This document shows, piece by piece, positions 12,912 to 25,443 of a stretch of DNA of 64,000 nt (position 1 is the stretch's first letter; every line of letters begins with the position of its first letter). Origin of the DNA: Saururus chinensis (taxonomy: Eukaryota > Streptophyta > Magnoliopsida > Piperales > Saururaceae). Both the position numbers and the translations under genes were made by a program. The notes beneath the pieces were generated by a model that was not told where the DNA came from, searched no databases, and worked only from the letters and a program-made list of their open reading frames with translations. Location: the NCBI GenBank assembly GCA_035235625.1, contig CP141143.1, forward strand, positions 12,445,092 through 12,509,091. Direction: 5' to 3'.

Positions 12912-13115
12912 GTAAAACTAGTGTTAAAAACGACCCGATCCGGCCGGTTGAACCGGGTTCAACCAGACTTTGAAAACTTCCCGTCCCGGGGGCCATTTAC
13001 CGCTTAAATTACCCAGTTGAACCTAATTTATGCTATGCCTGGTTGAACCATAAAAACATGAACTTTGTTACCGATTTGGGTTTGCTGGTCAATTTTAAAA
13101 ACAGTGTGTAAAACT
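12912..13115. mobile_element. hAT-type MITE with a perfect 8-base target duplication
   Basis: GTAAAACT occurs at 12912-12919 and again at 13108-13115, bracketing a 188-base element. The element starts AGTGTTAAAAACGACCCG and ends TTTTAAAAACAGTGT, so the termini are imperfect inverted repeats. An 8-base duplication is the hAT signature. The interior carries CCGGCCGGTTGAACCGGG, a motif common in this class of plant MITE. It has no coding capacity. Confidence 0.88.
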
Positions 13116-14819
13116 GTAAAACAACACATGTAAACCACATTTAATTTACTATGTCCGACTCAATAATGCTGTTCTACTTTTTGGTTGCTCAAGAAGACAA
13201 GCACAGCACACAGAAGTCAATGATTAGCAGCAAGAAACAAGAGGAGAAGAAATGTTTGTAGAGGTAAAGAGGCTTTGCAGCTTGGACAACCACCCAAAGA
13301 TAAAGAAGCACAAGATTTCAAAAAATGTCTTTGGTAATAGTAGGGAGCCTTTGCGGATTTGGCACTTTTTTTCTTCCGCACAAAATGCCAATTCCCACAT
13401 AAATTCATCTATACCTATTTATTACATAATTTGATGCATGTCCCTATCATTCTAAAAAAATAAATCACTTTAGTTTTTGTATTAATGGTTGTGATGCCCC
13501 GGGGATGGGTGTTTGACATAAACTGCCAAAAGGAACTTAAAAAGTGGAAGAACAAGAAAATGATTTGCTGCTTTGAATGTGTCCACAGTTTCTATAAATA
13601 CCCTTCCCACGACCTACCATTACCCACGCACAAATCCGTGAACCGTACATCAGATTACGTGTAGATTAATGAACAAAACCCAACGATAAATTATATAATG
13701 AGGTTAATTTTTAAATTTTGTAAAGTTGTGTTTTTTCTTTTTTTAAGTGGATTTCACTGCCGGGATTAATAACCTTATGCCGAATATGTCGAATCGAAAG
13801 GGTTTTAATAAGAATAAGTAGGTCTCACATGACAATAAGAGAGTTCACTTTTCTCTATTCAATCCAAAGTTACCTACAAAATTCGGTTTCAATTGGAAAC
13901 ATTCAATGCAAAAAAATCATGTCCCTATATTAATGGCTGCCAATATACAACAAAAGGCCACAAGTTGGCCTCTTTTACCGTTGCTTATAATATTTTTTAC
14001 TTTGAGTGATGCTACTATAACTAGGTCTATTTACCCTTGGGATGAACGCTAGTATTTAGCATTTAGGTAACCATTGATTTGTGGGTCCCGCTATAATCAC
14101 TTTGATGGACAGGTTGTGAGTCGCCCCATGGGAATTGCCCGTGAGTTTAGCATATTTTCATATTGATTGTTAGCACAAATGACTTTGCTTCTCTTCCATC
14201 ATTATTCCTTGCCCTCTAAACAATCTCACAAGGGTCACAATCGGTAGGTAGGTTGTACAAATGTACATATAACACATCTCATTCATTCATCAATTCATAT
14301 GGTTGACAAGGTTTAGTATACCTAAAGTTTGTTGAGAATAATTTTAAATAAATCTTTTTCAGCATATTATTTTTCATCCCAAAGTCATCTGTTTTACTTA
14401 GCAAAAAGATTAATCCGCCTTTTCTTTCTTTAGATTTATTTCCTTTTTTGGATATTAATCTGCCTTTGAGGGCAGTGGACACGGAAAGAGCAAATTGCAG
14501 CATGGACTCGATCATCGTAGCATGTGCCCTACTGCGTTTCTGACCATGGACAGGAGTCCACTGCCATCTTTGTCCGTTAATCGGACGCTGGGAACGGTAA
14601 AACCACGATGGGTAGTTTCGTACTTTCATCTAAACAAAAATGCAACGGATAACGACAGGCACAAAGAACACGTCCAATCACAGTCAAGCAAACACACAAC
14701 AAAAGCGAAGGGAAATGCTAATTTTGATTTATTTTAGTTCTCAACGGGTTGTTGTCTTTTACTAAATTTTTCTTCTCATTTTTAAGGAAAAAAAATATTT
14801 TTAATCAATAAGGCATTGA
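13116..14819. other. Intergenic region with no recognised gene
   Basis: Only short ORFs without family features are seen. The base composition is typical of the intergenic DNA elsewhere in the window. Confidence 0.5.
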
Positions 14820-15350
14820 ATGCTTTATGTCATGCGTGAGGAAGAAGACAGCTATCTCAATTCAGTTCTCTTCCTCTTCATCTGCATCTTTTGGTTCATT
14901 CCGTAGCGTCTTCTCTGCTGAACATGCTTCTCCTGCAGCTTCATCGGCCTTCTCTACCTCACTTGTCCTTGTCCTTTTCTTCTTCTCCTTCTTCGCTTCT
15001 TTGCCAGCAATGGAGAAGAATCGCCCCGGCTTCTGTCTTCGCCTCAATGTCTCACCCATGGCGTATCTTCTAGGAACGGATTGTTCTTCGCTTACGCCTC
15101 CATTTCATTGCAAACCCAATTGAGCGCAGTCCTGGGTCGTCATCTGGCCTCCACCTCGCCCCCAGGATCTTGTATCTCTTTAGCATTCTCGTCCCAGAAT
15201 TGCTTCCTTTAGTCCACCGGGTTTTGTTTTATTGAATTTATAGTAGACCCAGTTATCGTTTTTGCCTTTTCCGACGACTCCGTTCAAATAACTGTAAGAA
15301 GTTATCTCCTTGAGCGTTGGAAATTTTGATCATCTGGGACCCTGGAATTT
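14820..15350 (+). promoter_or_regulatory. 5' leader and promoter region of the TBC gene
   Basis: CT-rich DNA lies directly upstream of the TBC start codon and probably includes its 5' leader. On the opposite strand a Lys/Glu-rich 65-codon ORF (14862-15059) could be a small gene sharing a divergent promoter. It is low-complexity and mirrors the CT-rich leader, so I do not call it. Confidence 0.35.
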
Positions 15351-18300
15351 ATGATCGCAGTCATGTCGCCTCGTCCGGAAGCACGACCAAATTCGCCCCA
15401 GTTGCGGTCGCCCATTGCTGGGCTGAGTGACCCAGACACAATGCACTCAGCTCCTTCCCAACCAGCATCTCCCCTGTCTTCATCGTCGGTTACTCCATTT
15501 GCTGATATCCGAAGTGTTCGATGGCGTATCAATTTGGGAGTGCTGCCTCCCTCTGATTCCTCGATTGAGAAACTTCGCCGTGTCACTGCTGATTCCCGGA
15601 GAAGGTAATCTGATAAGGAGTCGACTTTTGTTTTCCACTCTCCTTATATTTTAGAACTTGTAATTTTATTGATCTGCGTTTTGCGAATTGCATTAAAGAG
15701 GTTTCTTCACTTGGTATTGGCGATTTTTAACGGTTCTGAAAAAAAGACGCTAATGGTCACTTCTGCTTTTCTAACACTTGAGTTCAGAATTTGGTGACTT
15801 TTTGGGCTTTGTAATTGTCTCTACCTAGTTTAGGGCCGAAAAAGGTTATCTACCTAGTATTTACTTCGTACTTTGCAACATTATTTTGAAATTTAAAAAA
15901 AAATTGTAGCATCTAAGTACATAAGCTGATACTGAAGTGTTAATGTGTAAGTGAATGTTGAATAAATTATTAATTTGTTACCTAATAGCAATGCTTGTCA
16001 ATTCATTATTGTTGCTGAACTAATATCAGATATTTTGTTTTATATATATTCCATTTCACCTGTATTTTTATATGCTTTTGGTCTTTTGGTTCAGAGAAAG
16101 TTCAATTTGGATTTTTTTCTATTAGGTCAGGGAAATGGTTTTCCTTTTATGTTTCTTTCGCAACTGAAGACCAAAAGTGCTTAACTTCTCTTATAAGTTA
16201 ATGATTAAGTAAAATAGTGACTTCACAGATATGCTAGTTTGAGAAGGCACCTTTTAGTAGATCCCCATTTTCGGAAGGATGATTACAAACCACTGGATCT
16301 TGTCATGGATAACCCGCTGTCACAGAATCCAGGTAGTTTGTTAGTTTAGCTAACCTTCATCATCTTATCTTCTTTCCTCAATAGTTGGATTTAATTTGAT
16401 TCTTGGCACATCTTTCCTGCAGATAGCACGTGGGGGCAGTTTTTTAAAAATGCTGAGCTGGAAAGATTGTTGGATCAGGACTTGTCTCGTTTGTACCCAG
16501 AGCAAGAAAGTTACTTCCAGACAGTTGCTTGTCAAGCTATGTTAAGGAGGATACTGTTATTATGGACTCTCAAGCATCCTGAATACGGCTATTGTCAAGG
16601 TAAAATTTTCTCATCAAATGTTGCTTCTAGTGCCACATAACTGTTGAATACATTACAATTGGTAACATGCACAAGAAAACAGTGTTTTGTAAAGTCAACA
16701 GCATATTGCTGTTGCAGTTTTTGTCTCCTGTTCTTCTAGCTTCAAAATGGCAGGAATGAGAAGCTGATGAAGATCACCTTCTAGTTAAATCTTCAGTTTA
16801 TATAATCTAAAATGGCATTCACAAAATGCAAAATATATTTTATTATATAATGTGAAAAACAAAAACATAAAAAATTTTAAACATGTCTATGTGTTGGATT
16901 ATCGTAATCTGACGTGGATTCTAAAAGTAAATCCCTTATAATCGAACTTTATGTGAGAGCTGAGGTGTCCATTTCGTAACAAACCCAATCTATTGTGAGC
17001 ACTCTCTGCATTCAATGAACAGGCCCATGTTATAAGCAATAGCATGTTTATGTAATTGGAATGGACATAACTTCATTGCAGGAATGCATGAACTTTTGGC
17101 TCCTTTGTTATATGTCCTCCATGTTGATGCTCATCGTCTTTCTCAAGTGCGGGAACTCTATCAAGATGTTTTCAACGACAAGTTTGATGATGCGTTATTT
17201 ACTGAAAATAAGCTAATTTTTTCAAGGGCAAGCTCCCCAGTTTCCCCAAAGCAGGCCATTAGAAAGGAATATGACAAGAACTTACTGGAATGTGGGGTCG
17301 GTTTATGCTGCAGTTTGGAGGAACTTGAGCCTGATGTAAAGAAAATAGTGTTGCTAAATGATGCTTATGGAGCAGAGGGAGAACTGGGTATTCTACTATC
17401 TGAAAGGTTTATGGAGCATGATGCTTATTGCATGTTTGATGCGCTGATGAGTGGAGCTCATGGCATCGTGGCCTTGGCAGAGTTCTTTTCTCCTTCACCT
17501 TCTCTTGGATCTTTGGCAGGCCTACCTCCCATTATTGAGGCTTCTTCAGCTTTATACCGCTTGCTTTCGGTTGTGGATATGTCTCTTCACAGTCACCTTG
17601 TTGAACTTGGGGTTGAGCCACAATACTTTTCCTTGCGGTGGCTAAGGGTATTGTTTGGGCGTGAATTTGTGCTGGAAGATCTCTTAGTCATATGGGATGA
17701 AATGTTTGCCTCATCAAATGATAGATTAGTTTTGAGATCAGATGATAGTCTGGTTTCCCACTATAAGATCTTATCTTCAGCTCGAGGAGTTTTTATTATT
17801 GCAATTGCAGTTTCAATGCTCCTTCATCTTAGATCCTCTCTTCTTGCCACAGAACACGCGACCTCCTGTCTACAAAGGTTATTGAATTTCCCTGAGAACA
17901 TAGACTTGAAGAAGTTAATAAAAAAGGCAAAGTCATTACAAGTTCTTGCACTTGATACTAGTATTTGTCTGTCTCCTTTGTCAGGAGCATTGGGGAAAAG
18001 CTTGTCTGCTCATGTTTGTAACTATAGCCTACCATCTGGTTCCTTCTCCCCAAGGACCCCACTAAGTTTGTTGGCAGATAGTTATTGGGAGGAGAAGTGG
18101 AGAGTATTGCACAAGGCAGACGAATTGCATCACTATAGCAAAGATTATCCTATATCAAGTGCAATGAAAGACTCATCATGTAACGAAAATCCATGTCTCT
18201 CAAGAACAGGGTCTGCTCCTTTGTCAACAAGATCTTCCAACGGAAAAACGAATGCTAAATCTTCTGTTAGGCGGAGTTTGTTTGAAGATTTCTCTCAAGT

Positions 18301-19738
18301 GATTGGAGAAAGGGATGCAGATTGTGATAATATGAGCTCTGCTGAAGTTTCCGGCAATAAAGGTCCACTTTCTGTGGATGTGGGGAATGATCTTTTTGAT
18401 GACCATTGCAGAAAAAATAGTGATGCAGAAGACCTATGTTATAGTCGACAGGTTCCATGTGAAGACTCACCTATTTTCTCATCATCAACAACCCCTTCTA
18501 GTCAAGTACCAGACCATGAGAATGACTCGGACAAAAGTAGTGTCACTTCAAATTCGTGTATTTGTAATAATGAAGATGATGCCAGTACCGGGGAAGAACT
18601 TCCATGCAGTACCCTCCCTGATGATCTGCCGCTTGTGGAATCCAAATCCCTAGAAGAGGCTGAGCCAGATAAGAAAGGAAAACAGATGAAGGAGAGGAAG
18701 CCATTATCTGGCAAGTTGCATTGGCTTTTAGGATTTAATCGTGGCAATGTGGAAGGGATCAATGAGAAAGGAGGGCAAACAGTGGTGCAGAGGAATCAAT
18801 GTGTTATCTCTGATTCATCAAGAGCCACTGATGTCAGCAATTCTGGTGGTGTAAACATCACGACGGACATGTCAGACAAAAATATGATGGGTACTCTCAG
18901 GAACCTTGGACAATCTATGCTTGAAAACATTCAGGTAATATATTAGTGTAAAAGATTCATCAATTGTTCGACAACATTTTAGAACCTTTTGCATTGTGTT
19001 ATACGTGTTCATGGCCTGTTGGCCAAACGTCAAAGGTACCCACTATCCAGCAACCTAGAAGATATAGTTTACTTTAAGTTTTGTTCACTTTTGTGTTGCT
19101 CCTTAACCCACCCTCCATTGACTGACATTGGAATGTCTTCCTTGGGATGGTTTCCAGCATGATAATTAGAAAAAAAGCTGATTTGCCTTTTTCTTTAGGT
19201 TCCTTTTTTCACCAGATACATCCTTTTTTTTTGGCTTGGTGTATCCTTGTCTGGTAGGGAAGATGGTGAACTTTCATTTCATACAGTCTGTTACTACTCT
19301 GATAGAAATTATTTTTCCTGGAAAATTAGGAAAGCTTGTGGTTAGATTTATCGAGATTGTTCCATTAACTTTGTATGTTTTTGTCGTTTTTAATTTTTCC
19401 TTATTTTCTTTAAGAGGATTTTTCTGTCAAATCATTTTTCCTAATTAATCTGTTTGAGTCACTTCGTCACTGTCTAATGTCAATAAGGTTTTTAATTGAC
19501 GCCTAAAAGCTTACACCCTATTGTTCAATTTACATACACTATAGTAGCATTATCCTAACATTAAATTCCTTCTCTGTTTGAGCAGGTGATTGATTCGGTC
19601 TTCCAACAAGATCGAGGGCAGGTTGGTGGTTCACTGGAAATCTTGTCCAGAAACTTGCTGAATAGAAAAGGTCAGGTGACAGCAATGGCAGCTTTGAAGG
19701 AGCTCCGGAAAATTAGCAATATTTTGTCAGAGATGTGA
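15351..19738 (+). CDS. TBC-domain Rab GTPase-activating protein (TBC1D5-like), 5 exons, 846 residues
   Basis: TBC proteins speed GTP hydrolysis by Rab GTPases on endomembranes using an Arg and a Gln finger. Exons: 15351-15604, 16229-16332, 16423-16599, 17082-18934 and 19586-19738; 2541 bases in frame, all introns GT/AG. The domain opens near residue 55 (RSVRWRINLGVLP). The Arg finger is in LDQDLSR (Arg142) and the Gln finger in YCQG (Gln178), followed by MHELLAPLLYVLH. The domain continues through SLRWLRVLFGREF in the large exon 4. Residues from about 400 to 780 are Ser/Asp/Glu-rich and probably disordered. The last exon encodes a helical tail ending in KISNILSEM. The best match I know is the plant TBC1D5-like group, of about this length. 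In animals TBC1D5 acts on Rab7 and retromer; that role is not shown for this gene. A second ATG at 15363 is in frame. Confidence 0.94.
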
Positions 19739-21236
19739 ATTATTGCCTAGGTTTCACGGTACATTCTACCTTTTTTTTCTTTGATGAGCACATTCTGGCG
19801 ACTGCAGAAGCAGTATCTTTTTAGCTAGAAATAAGATGAGATCTGGGGCAATTTATGTCCTCGTTTCAATTTGCAAGTGCTATACCTCCCATTCTTTCTG
19901 GCGAAAAACTAGCATGGCAATTCTTATACTGCACTTACAAGTTTCATTTTGGAAGTCTTGTATTCTTGTTGTGCATAAGAGCAGTTTTCTGTTTATCATG
20001 ATTTTCCGTGCAAAATGTACTACCTGTTCCTCAGTTTCTACTCAAGCTCTCAAGAAAAAAGAGTTGCCTGAACTCTCCCATCGGCTGTATTTTTTTTATG
20101 AGCTGTAATTTCAAACAATCAATAATAACCAGAAACCGGATTGTGTGGTAACTAATCTCCTTTGATCTCATATAAAGTCCTTACTTTGTTACTAAGGTTT
20201 GCATTCCAAGTACACCTGCTGGTGATTGCTATGGACTGCGTCAATCTTGTTCCCTAGCTTAAGTTGGGTACTGAAAGCTTTTACCCGCAGGGATATCATT
20301 ACTCTCATTGCTGTGAAAAAGAGCAACGCCTGTATCCAGATAATTAGGCCTCTTGATTGTGTTTAACAAGTATTTTGTGTTAACTCCCTCGGGGGACGCT
20401 AAAAAGACATCATATTTTTCAACTCTAGTTACTCTTGCAGCGATCAGTTTACCGAATGAGTTATTTTACCGTTTCAAGAGTAACTAATAGGTAATAAACA
20501 TGAGTTCAGTCCTTGTCGAGTGCTATCTCGGAAGAAACCATTACCGAAACACATAAGATAATGCATGAAAATAGAAACAGATACGAGAGGACTCCTAATA
20601 TACTGCCTCAAGGACTGTCTAATTCCATTCACTTTAGTGGCTGAATTAAATTGGGGTTAGGCTGAGATGACCCATGATTGTAAGTAAGCCATAATATTCT
20701 GTGTTCTTTAAGTTGATCGTGATAATGGAATTCTAAGTAGGTTGCAATGCAGTTATTTGTGGAAGGATAGTAATATTCCTACACCCATTCTTTCTACACC
20801 ATTGGCCTTATACCACTTTTTATTAGATAGGGAAGGATGGATCATAGGCCTTATACTACCTTTCATTGGATAGGGAAAGTGGCCTATGGTGTAAAGAAAA
20901 TAAGTGTATAAATATCATTTTTCTTTGTGGAAAAAACTTGCAAGTCCAAGGCAGATTCTCTCATATACCACAATCATATGCTAGTGTAGAGTCATCATCT
21001 TGCAGGTAAATTCAACATTATACAAGTACATCGGGGTAGTATGCTAAAAAAAGCCTTTTCTTTTTTCTTTGATAGGAAAAGAACCTTTTTTTTATTAATA
21101 CTAGCAAGAAAGTATGTCCACGCAAATATAAATATATAGAGAATAAATGAGAGACAAAGTATACATCAAACTGAGGTGCTACAATAACAATACACACTTT
21201 TAAAGCCATATTACACACAAAATTATAAGCATTATA
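19739..21236. other. Intergenic region 3' of the TBC gene
   Basis: This contains the TBC 3' untranslated region and AT-rich spacer. A MITE-like element lies at 20765-20923. No other gene is seen. Confidence 0.5.
20765..20923. mobile_element. MITE-like element with about 40-base inverted ends
   Basis: The left end (GGATAGTAATATTCCTACAC, running on to CTACACCATTGGCC) and the reverse complement of the right end (GAAAAATGATATTTATACAC, on to TTTACACCATAGGCC) align over about 40 bases. The interior also contains paired TATTAGATAGGGAA and CATTGGATAGGGAAAG. Related sequence occurs at 4264-4334 and at 41584-41665. It has no coding capacity. The superfamily is not clear and no target duplication was found. 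Confidence 0.6.
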
Positions 21237-22072
21237 CTAACTGTCACAGGCTTGAAGCTTTGCCTAGCGTTCGCACATGTGATAGCTTGGTTGTGTTGTG
21301 CAACTAACAGCCACTCTCTTCCCTTCCCACTCGTATGCGTAAGGAAAAACACAAGCAAACAACACAAACACAACATGAGTTCGTCCTGGTGCAAGGGTCT
21401 CCGCCCAAGCTATATTTCTGTCTGTCGAAATACACAAGGCAAAGAGAGGGCAAAGGCTGATCGCCAGGCTGAAAGCTCCCTCTCAGCTCCCTGGTTTGCT
21501 ATGCATGAACAAAAACAGTTCTTACTCTGCCATGGCCGCCCTACTCTCCCCTTTTATAGACTTAGTCTGAAACTAGCTGTTCTTATGTTACTAAGAGTAC
21601 ATAACCCACCCATATAAGAGTCTTCACCCTTACCAACTCTTAGCCTAACAAGTAGTCTGCCCCTAGCCGAAATAAGGAAACCTACAAGGAAGTCCGTCTT
21701 CAACTAGAAGTCCAGCGTTATGTTGCCTCCAAGAGTCCTATCCGTCCAGGGAACTCGTTGCCTCGACTCCTACTCGAGGAAGGAACACAGCAATCCTACA
21801 TAAGTGAATCTTGCCCTCCTTATGAGTCATTTCCTAAGTCCAAGTAGCGTCCAACTTCATTGTTAGGGTCCCACACGTGCAAGGACTCCTACTCAGCCTG
21901 CTCCATAGGCGAGTAGCTCATCCGGAACATCTCTCGCATTGCTCCAGCATTCGTCCATGCCCAAGGGGTTGCCTAGGTTGTCTGTCGCCCAAGCAAACTT
22001 GGTTGTCCGCTGCCAAGTAAGGGGGTAGCCGCCTCCTTTCAGCATCCGTCAAGTTAAGGGGCTAACACTAAC
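21237..22072 (-). mobile_element. Solo LTR (826 bases) with a perfect 5-base target duplication
   Basis: CTAAC at 21237-21241 is repeated at 22068-22072. The sequence between starts TGTCACAGG and ends GGGGCTAACA, giving TG...CA ends. On the minus strand a clear TATA box (TCTATAAAAGGGGAG) lies near 21550, so the LTR is oriented minus. There is no internal region, gag or pol, so this is a recombined solo LTR. The superfamily (Ty1 or Ty3) cannot be told from the LTR alone. Its GC content is higher than the flanking DNA. Confidence 0.88.
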
Positions 22073-25000
22073 CCAAATGCATTTGTAACAAGGAATTATG
22101 AGTACAAATCTTACTTGCTTAATAATAGGTTGCAAGTTGGAGAGGATGATGGTGTTGAGGGACATTGTGTTGCATAGCAACTCCCCCCTTTTTTTTCTTT
22201 CAATTTTAAGACCAATTTGGCAACATACATGTTCCCTTTATTCAGGCAACCTAACATATATCCTACCTTGGGCCATCATCAAGATTTTTTTCCACAAATA
22301 TATAATATATGTACAACCAAGCAAACAAAGATTAAATTGTCTAAATGGACTTCTAGAGAGTACAATAATTCTAAGTACACCATATACATTATTTGCCAAC
22401 CCATTTCCATCCCATTAAAAAATTCCATCCAAGTTCCAAGATTAAATTGTAGATATATACATCATGATGCCTTGTAAATCGTTAAGGTTAGTAAGAGTAT
22501 AAGAAAGTTATAGGTGAAAGCATCATATGATCATGTTGCTTTTGCTTATACTTACCTCTACATAAGGGCAAAGACACTTGTATATAAGACTTTGTTGAGG
22601 TAGAACTTTCTCTAACAAAGGCACTCGTATTAATCAAAATATACTAAAATCTCCCTATTGGGTATCTCTATCTTCATCTTCGTTCACAAGATTGTCATTC
22701 AAGGAAATTGATTTAATTAATATAAAAGATCTAATTTTTATCAAATTCATTTCAGAAAAAAAATGTATACACTTGTGATGATTTAAAGTTATTTATGTAT
22801 AATATGAATTTTGAATAGAAGTGATACAAAGTTAAATTGAACTATTGACATGGTTTAGGCATGTCAAAGGTTCGGTGACTCATCGACACAAACAATGTCG
22901 TGTCGATAGTGCAAGCTAGTTGCACAAAGAAGCTTTCAATTAGTTTTTTTACACGCCCTAGGTCTCCATTCTTGACTAAAAGTTAATTTTTGAAGAGAAT
23001 AGGGTCTTCGGGCATCAAAAGGATATTTATATGAGGAGAAAATAATTAAAGCTGGTATGTAACTATTTATATCATACGGTTTTTTATCCCCATCGGCACA
23101 ATTGTCTCACACTAACATATCCTTGGCCCTATCGATGAATATAGAGAATTCACTAATGTTTTCACCAACGTGTCGTTGCTTGCCAATAGTAAACTTATTC
23201 ACCGACTTGCACACCAACTTTATGTATGTGGGACCCGCCCAAAAAGTTTAAGAAAATATACCTATGGAGGGTCTTTTTTTATAGAGATCATTGAGAGATA
23301 TATCAAATGACATTAAGAACATATGAACTCTTATGTCAAGAGTACAAGATATGACTATGCAAAGTTGGAGAAAATACAAAATGATATGTAAGACCAATGT
23401 AAGAGTAGAATAGCGGAAAAGAGTCGGATTCGGTCTAGTCAAGTTGGGTAGGCCTTGACCGACACTTTAAAAGGTTGGTTGAAGATTTGACCTAACTAAT
23501 TAAAAATATTAAAAATATAAACCCTAATCCTACTGTGGGTCGGGTTAGATCAAGTTGGCCAAATAACCTTACTTTTTTTCTTCAATTGAGTGTTTTTTTG
23601 TTTTGTTTTGGTTAACAATTTCCCTACATATGAGGATTAGCAAACACCACTCTTAGAAGTTCCAATGTTGATCTCATATATCGCCAACTCTTGATCATAA
23701 TGACAAAGTCATCCGAATTTTGCCAAAATTTTCCAAAATACGCCCTTGGCAAATTTCTCACTAAGTTTTTTTACCCCAAATTTATAGTTGTCATGAGTTC
23801 ATCCCAACTCTTTTATTTTTGTTTTAAAATTGGTTTACGCAGGTTTTTAGGATAGAGGTTGCATTAATAGTTTAATTTTTGGGCCTCACAATACATATTG
23901 AAGTTCATGACAAATTCTCTCCAACCCCCTTAAGGATTTGGGTTCTCCTGAGACTCTTATTTGAACCGAACCAAAATAACCTCAAGCCAAGTCGAAACCG
24001 AATCCCAAACATTTCACTACGCTTTTGATCTATATGAAATTGCTCAAAACTTCAATGTAATAAACAAAGAAGAATTGCAAATGTGAGAGGGAGGCAAAAG
24101 ATAACTATAATAATTTTATATTGTTCACATATTTAACAAATGTTGGGTGTATCTTGTCGATATTTCCCTCGTTGAGTGTATCTTGTGTTTATTTCCTGCA
24201 GGTGATGAAACATTATAAGACACACATCAAACACCATAACAATCCCACAAAAATAGCTAATTCAGTATCAATTAAAACAAAATTCTAAGGATAGATTGAG
24301 TTTTAAGAAATTTTCTTTTTAATCTTCTTCATTTAGGCCATGACTTCATTAATTATATATGTTACCTAACACAACTTTTTTTATTAAAAGGGTCCATTTT
24401 TTAAGACTTTACCTAACTGTTTAAATCGAATTGGGTTAGGTGCAAATTAGGCAGATGAGTATGCGTGTTAGGTCAAGTTTTTTTAGTCCAATGTCAAATA
24501 ATCTGATTGAGATAAGATAGTCATATATGTTTCCTTTGTGGATAATATATAAATAAATATAAGAATAAAACCAAAAATCTATCTTACACGGTTACACCTT
24601 TGCACTTTATATAATACTCACATCTGACCTATATTAATAGCACCATTTGGTTTTTTAAAATTAACTATCAATATAGAATTTTTATTTATATTGAAATAAA
24701 GCAATTAATATGGGATGAAAAGAGTATGACATTTAAGCCCCGTTAATTTGCACCGGACACTTATCTATTCCAATATCATTTTGATAGCCAAAATCTCATA
24801 TCTATACTCGAAGACAGTCAAATTTTTGACAACCCAACCCACGGCCCCCGCAGTCACCTCTCTTCACGATCATCTGGAACGGTGACGCTAGCAAATTCTA
24901 CTAGTTAAATATACTGAATCCATGCGGCAACCCAAATTTAAAGGTGATATTCACCTCACGTTTAACCTTTTTGTACACTGCCTTTTCTCCTAGGCAGCTT

Positions 25001-25236
25001 CACGGCACTTATGCTATTGACATTCCATAGAGAACTTAAAACACCCATTTCTTTATACAGCAGTATGAAGACTTCAAACTTGTAGAATACCCCCCCTTTT
25101 GAATGCTAAGGGAACATATGAGAAACATTCTATGGCACGGAAGTAGACAATTTCTAATGTATATACAAGCATCACTACTAGCCTCTCGTCATGGCTTATA
25201 AATTCTCTTAATAGTAAACTCCACACACGCACGTGC

Positions 25237-25270
<34 letters not shown>

Positions 25271-25443
25271 CTTATTCCCTTCTGTAGTGTCTAAAAAAAA
25301 AGGTTACCATTATGTGTGCAGACAAAACCCCTTTGGTTAAACATTGACAAAAAAAGGGCACATCACTCATAAGATGGCCTGAATTGTCATTCTAATGACA
25401 CAGAAACAAGTTGACTTGTGCCTAAAAGACCTATTATATGGGC
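22073..25443. other. Intergenic region with degenerate repeats
   Basis: AT-rich DNA without genes. Around 22860-23230 are short CGACATGTCG/ACGTGTCG-like motifs also found in the LTR at 38011-40049, hinting at a decayed relative. Around 23420-24500 are scattered motifs such as GGGTCGGGTTAG typical of old non-autonomous elements. A Stowaway-like element lies at 24618-24727 and an AG microsatellite at 25239-25266. Confidence 0.4.
24618..24727. mobile_element. Stowaway-like MITE, degenerate
   Basis: The left end carries CTATATTAATAGCACCATTTGG and the right end GCAATTAATATGGGATGAAA then GAGTA, which are inverted versions of the Stowaway subterminal motif. The terminal CTCCCTCCGTCC is heavily mutated. 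Confidence 0.5.

Noticed and set aside
14827..15123. Ser-rich 98-codon plus-strand ORF and Lys/Glu-rich 65-codon minus-strand ORF upstream of the TBC gene
   Set aside because: They overlap each other in the CT-rich 5' leader. The minus-strand one could be a small divergent gene, but nothing beyond composition supports it.
16600..17081. Possible extra exon in the TBC intron between exons 3 and 4
   Set aside because: The YCQG motif is restored exactly by direct splicing of 16599 to 17082, leaving no room for another exon.
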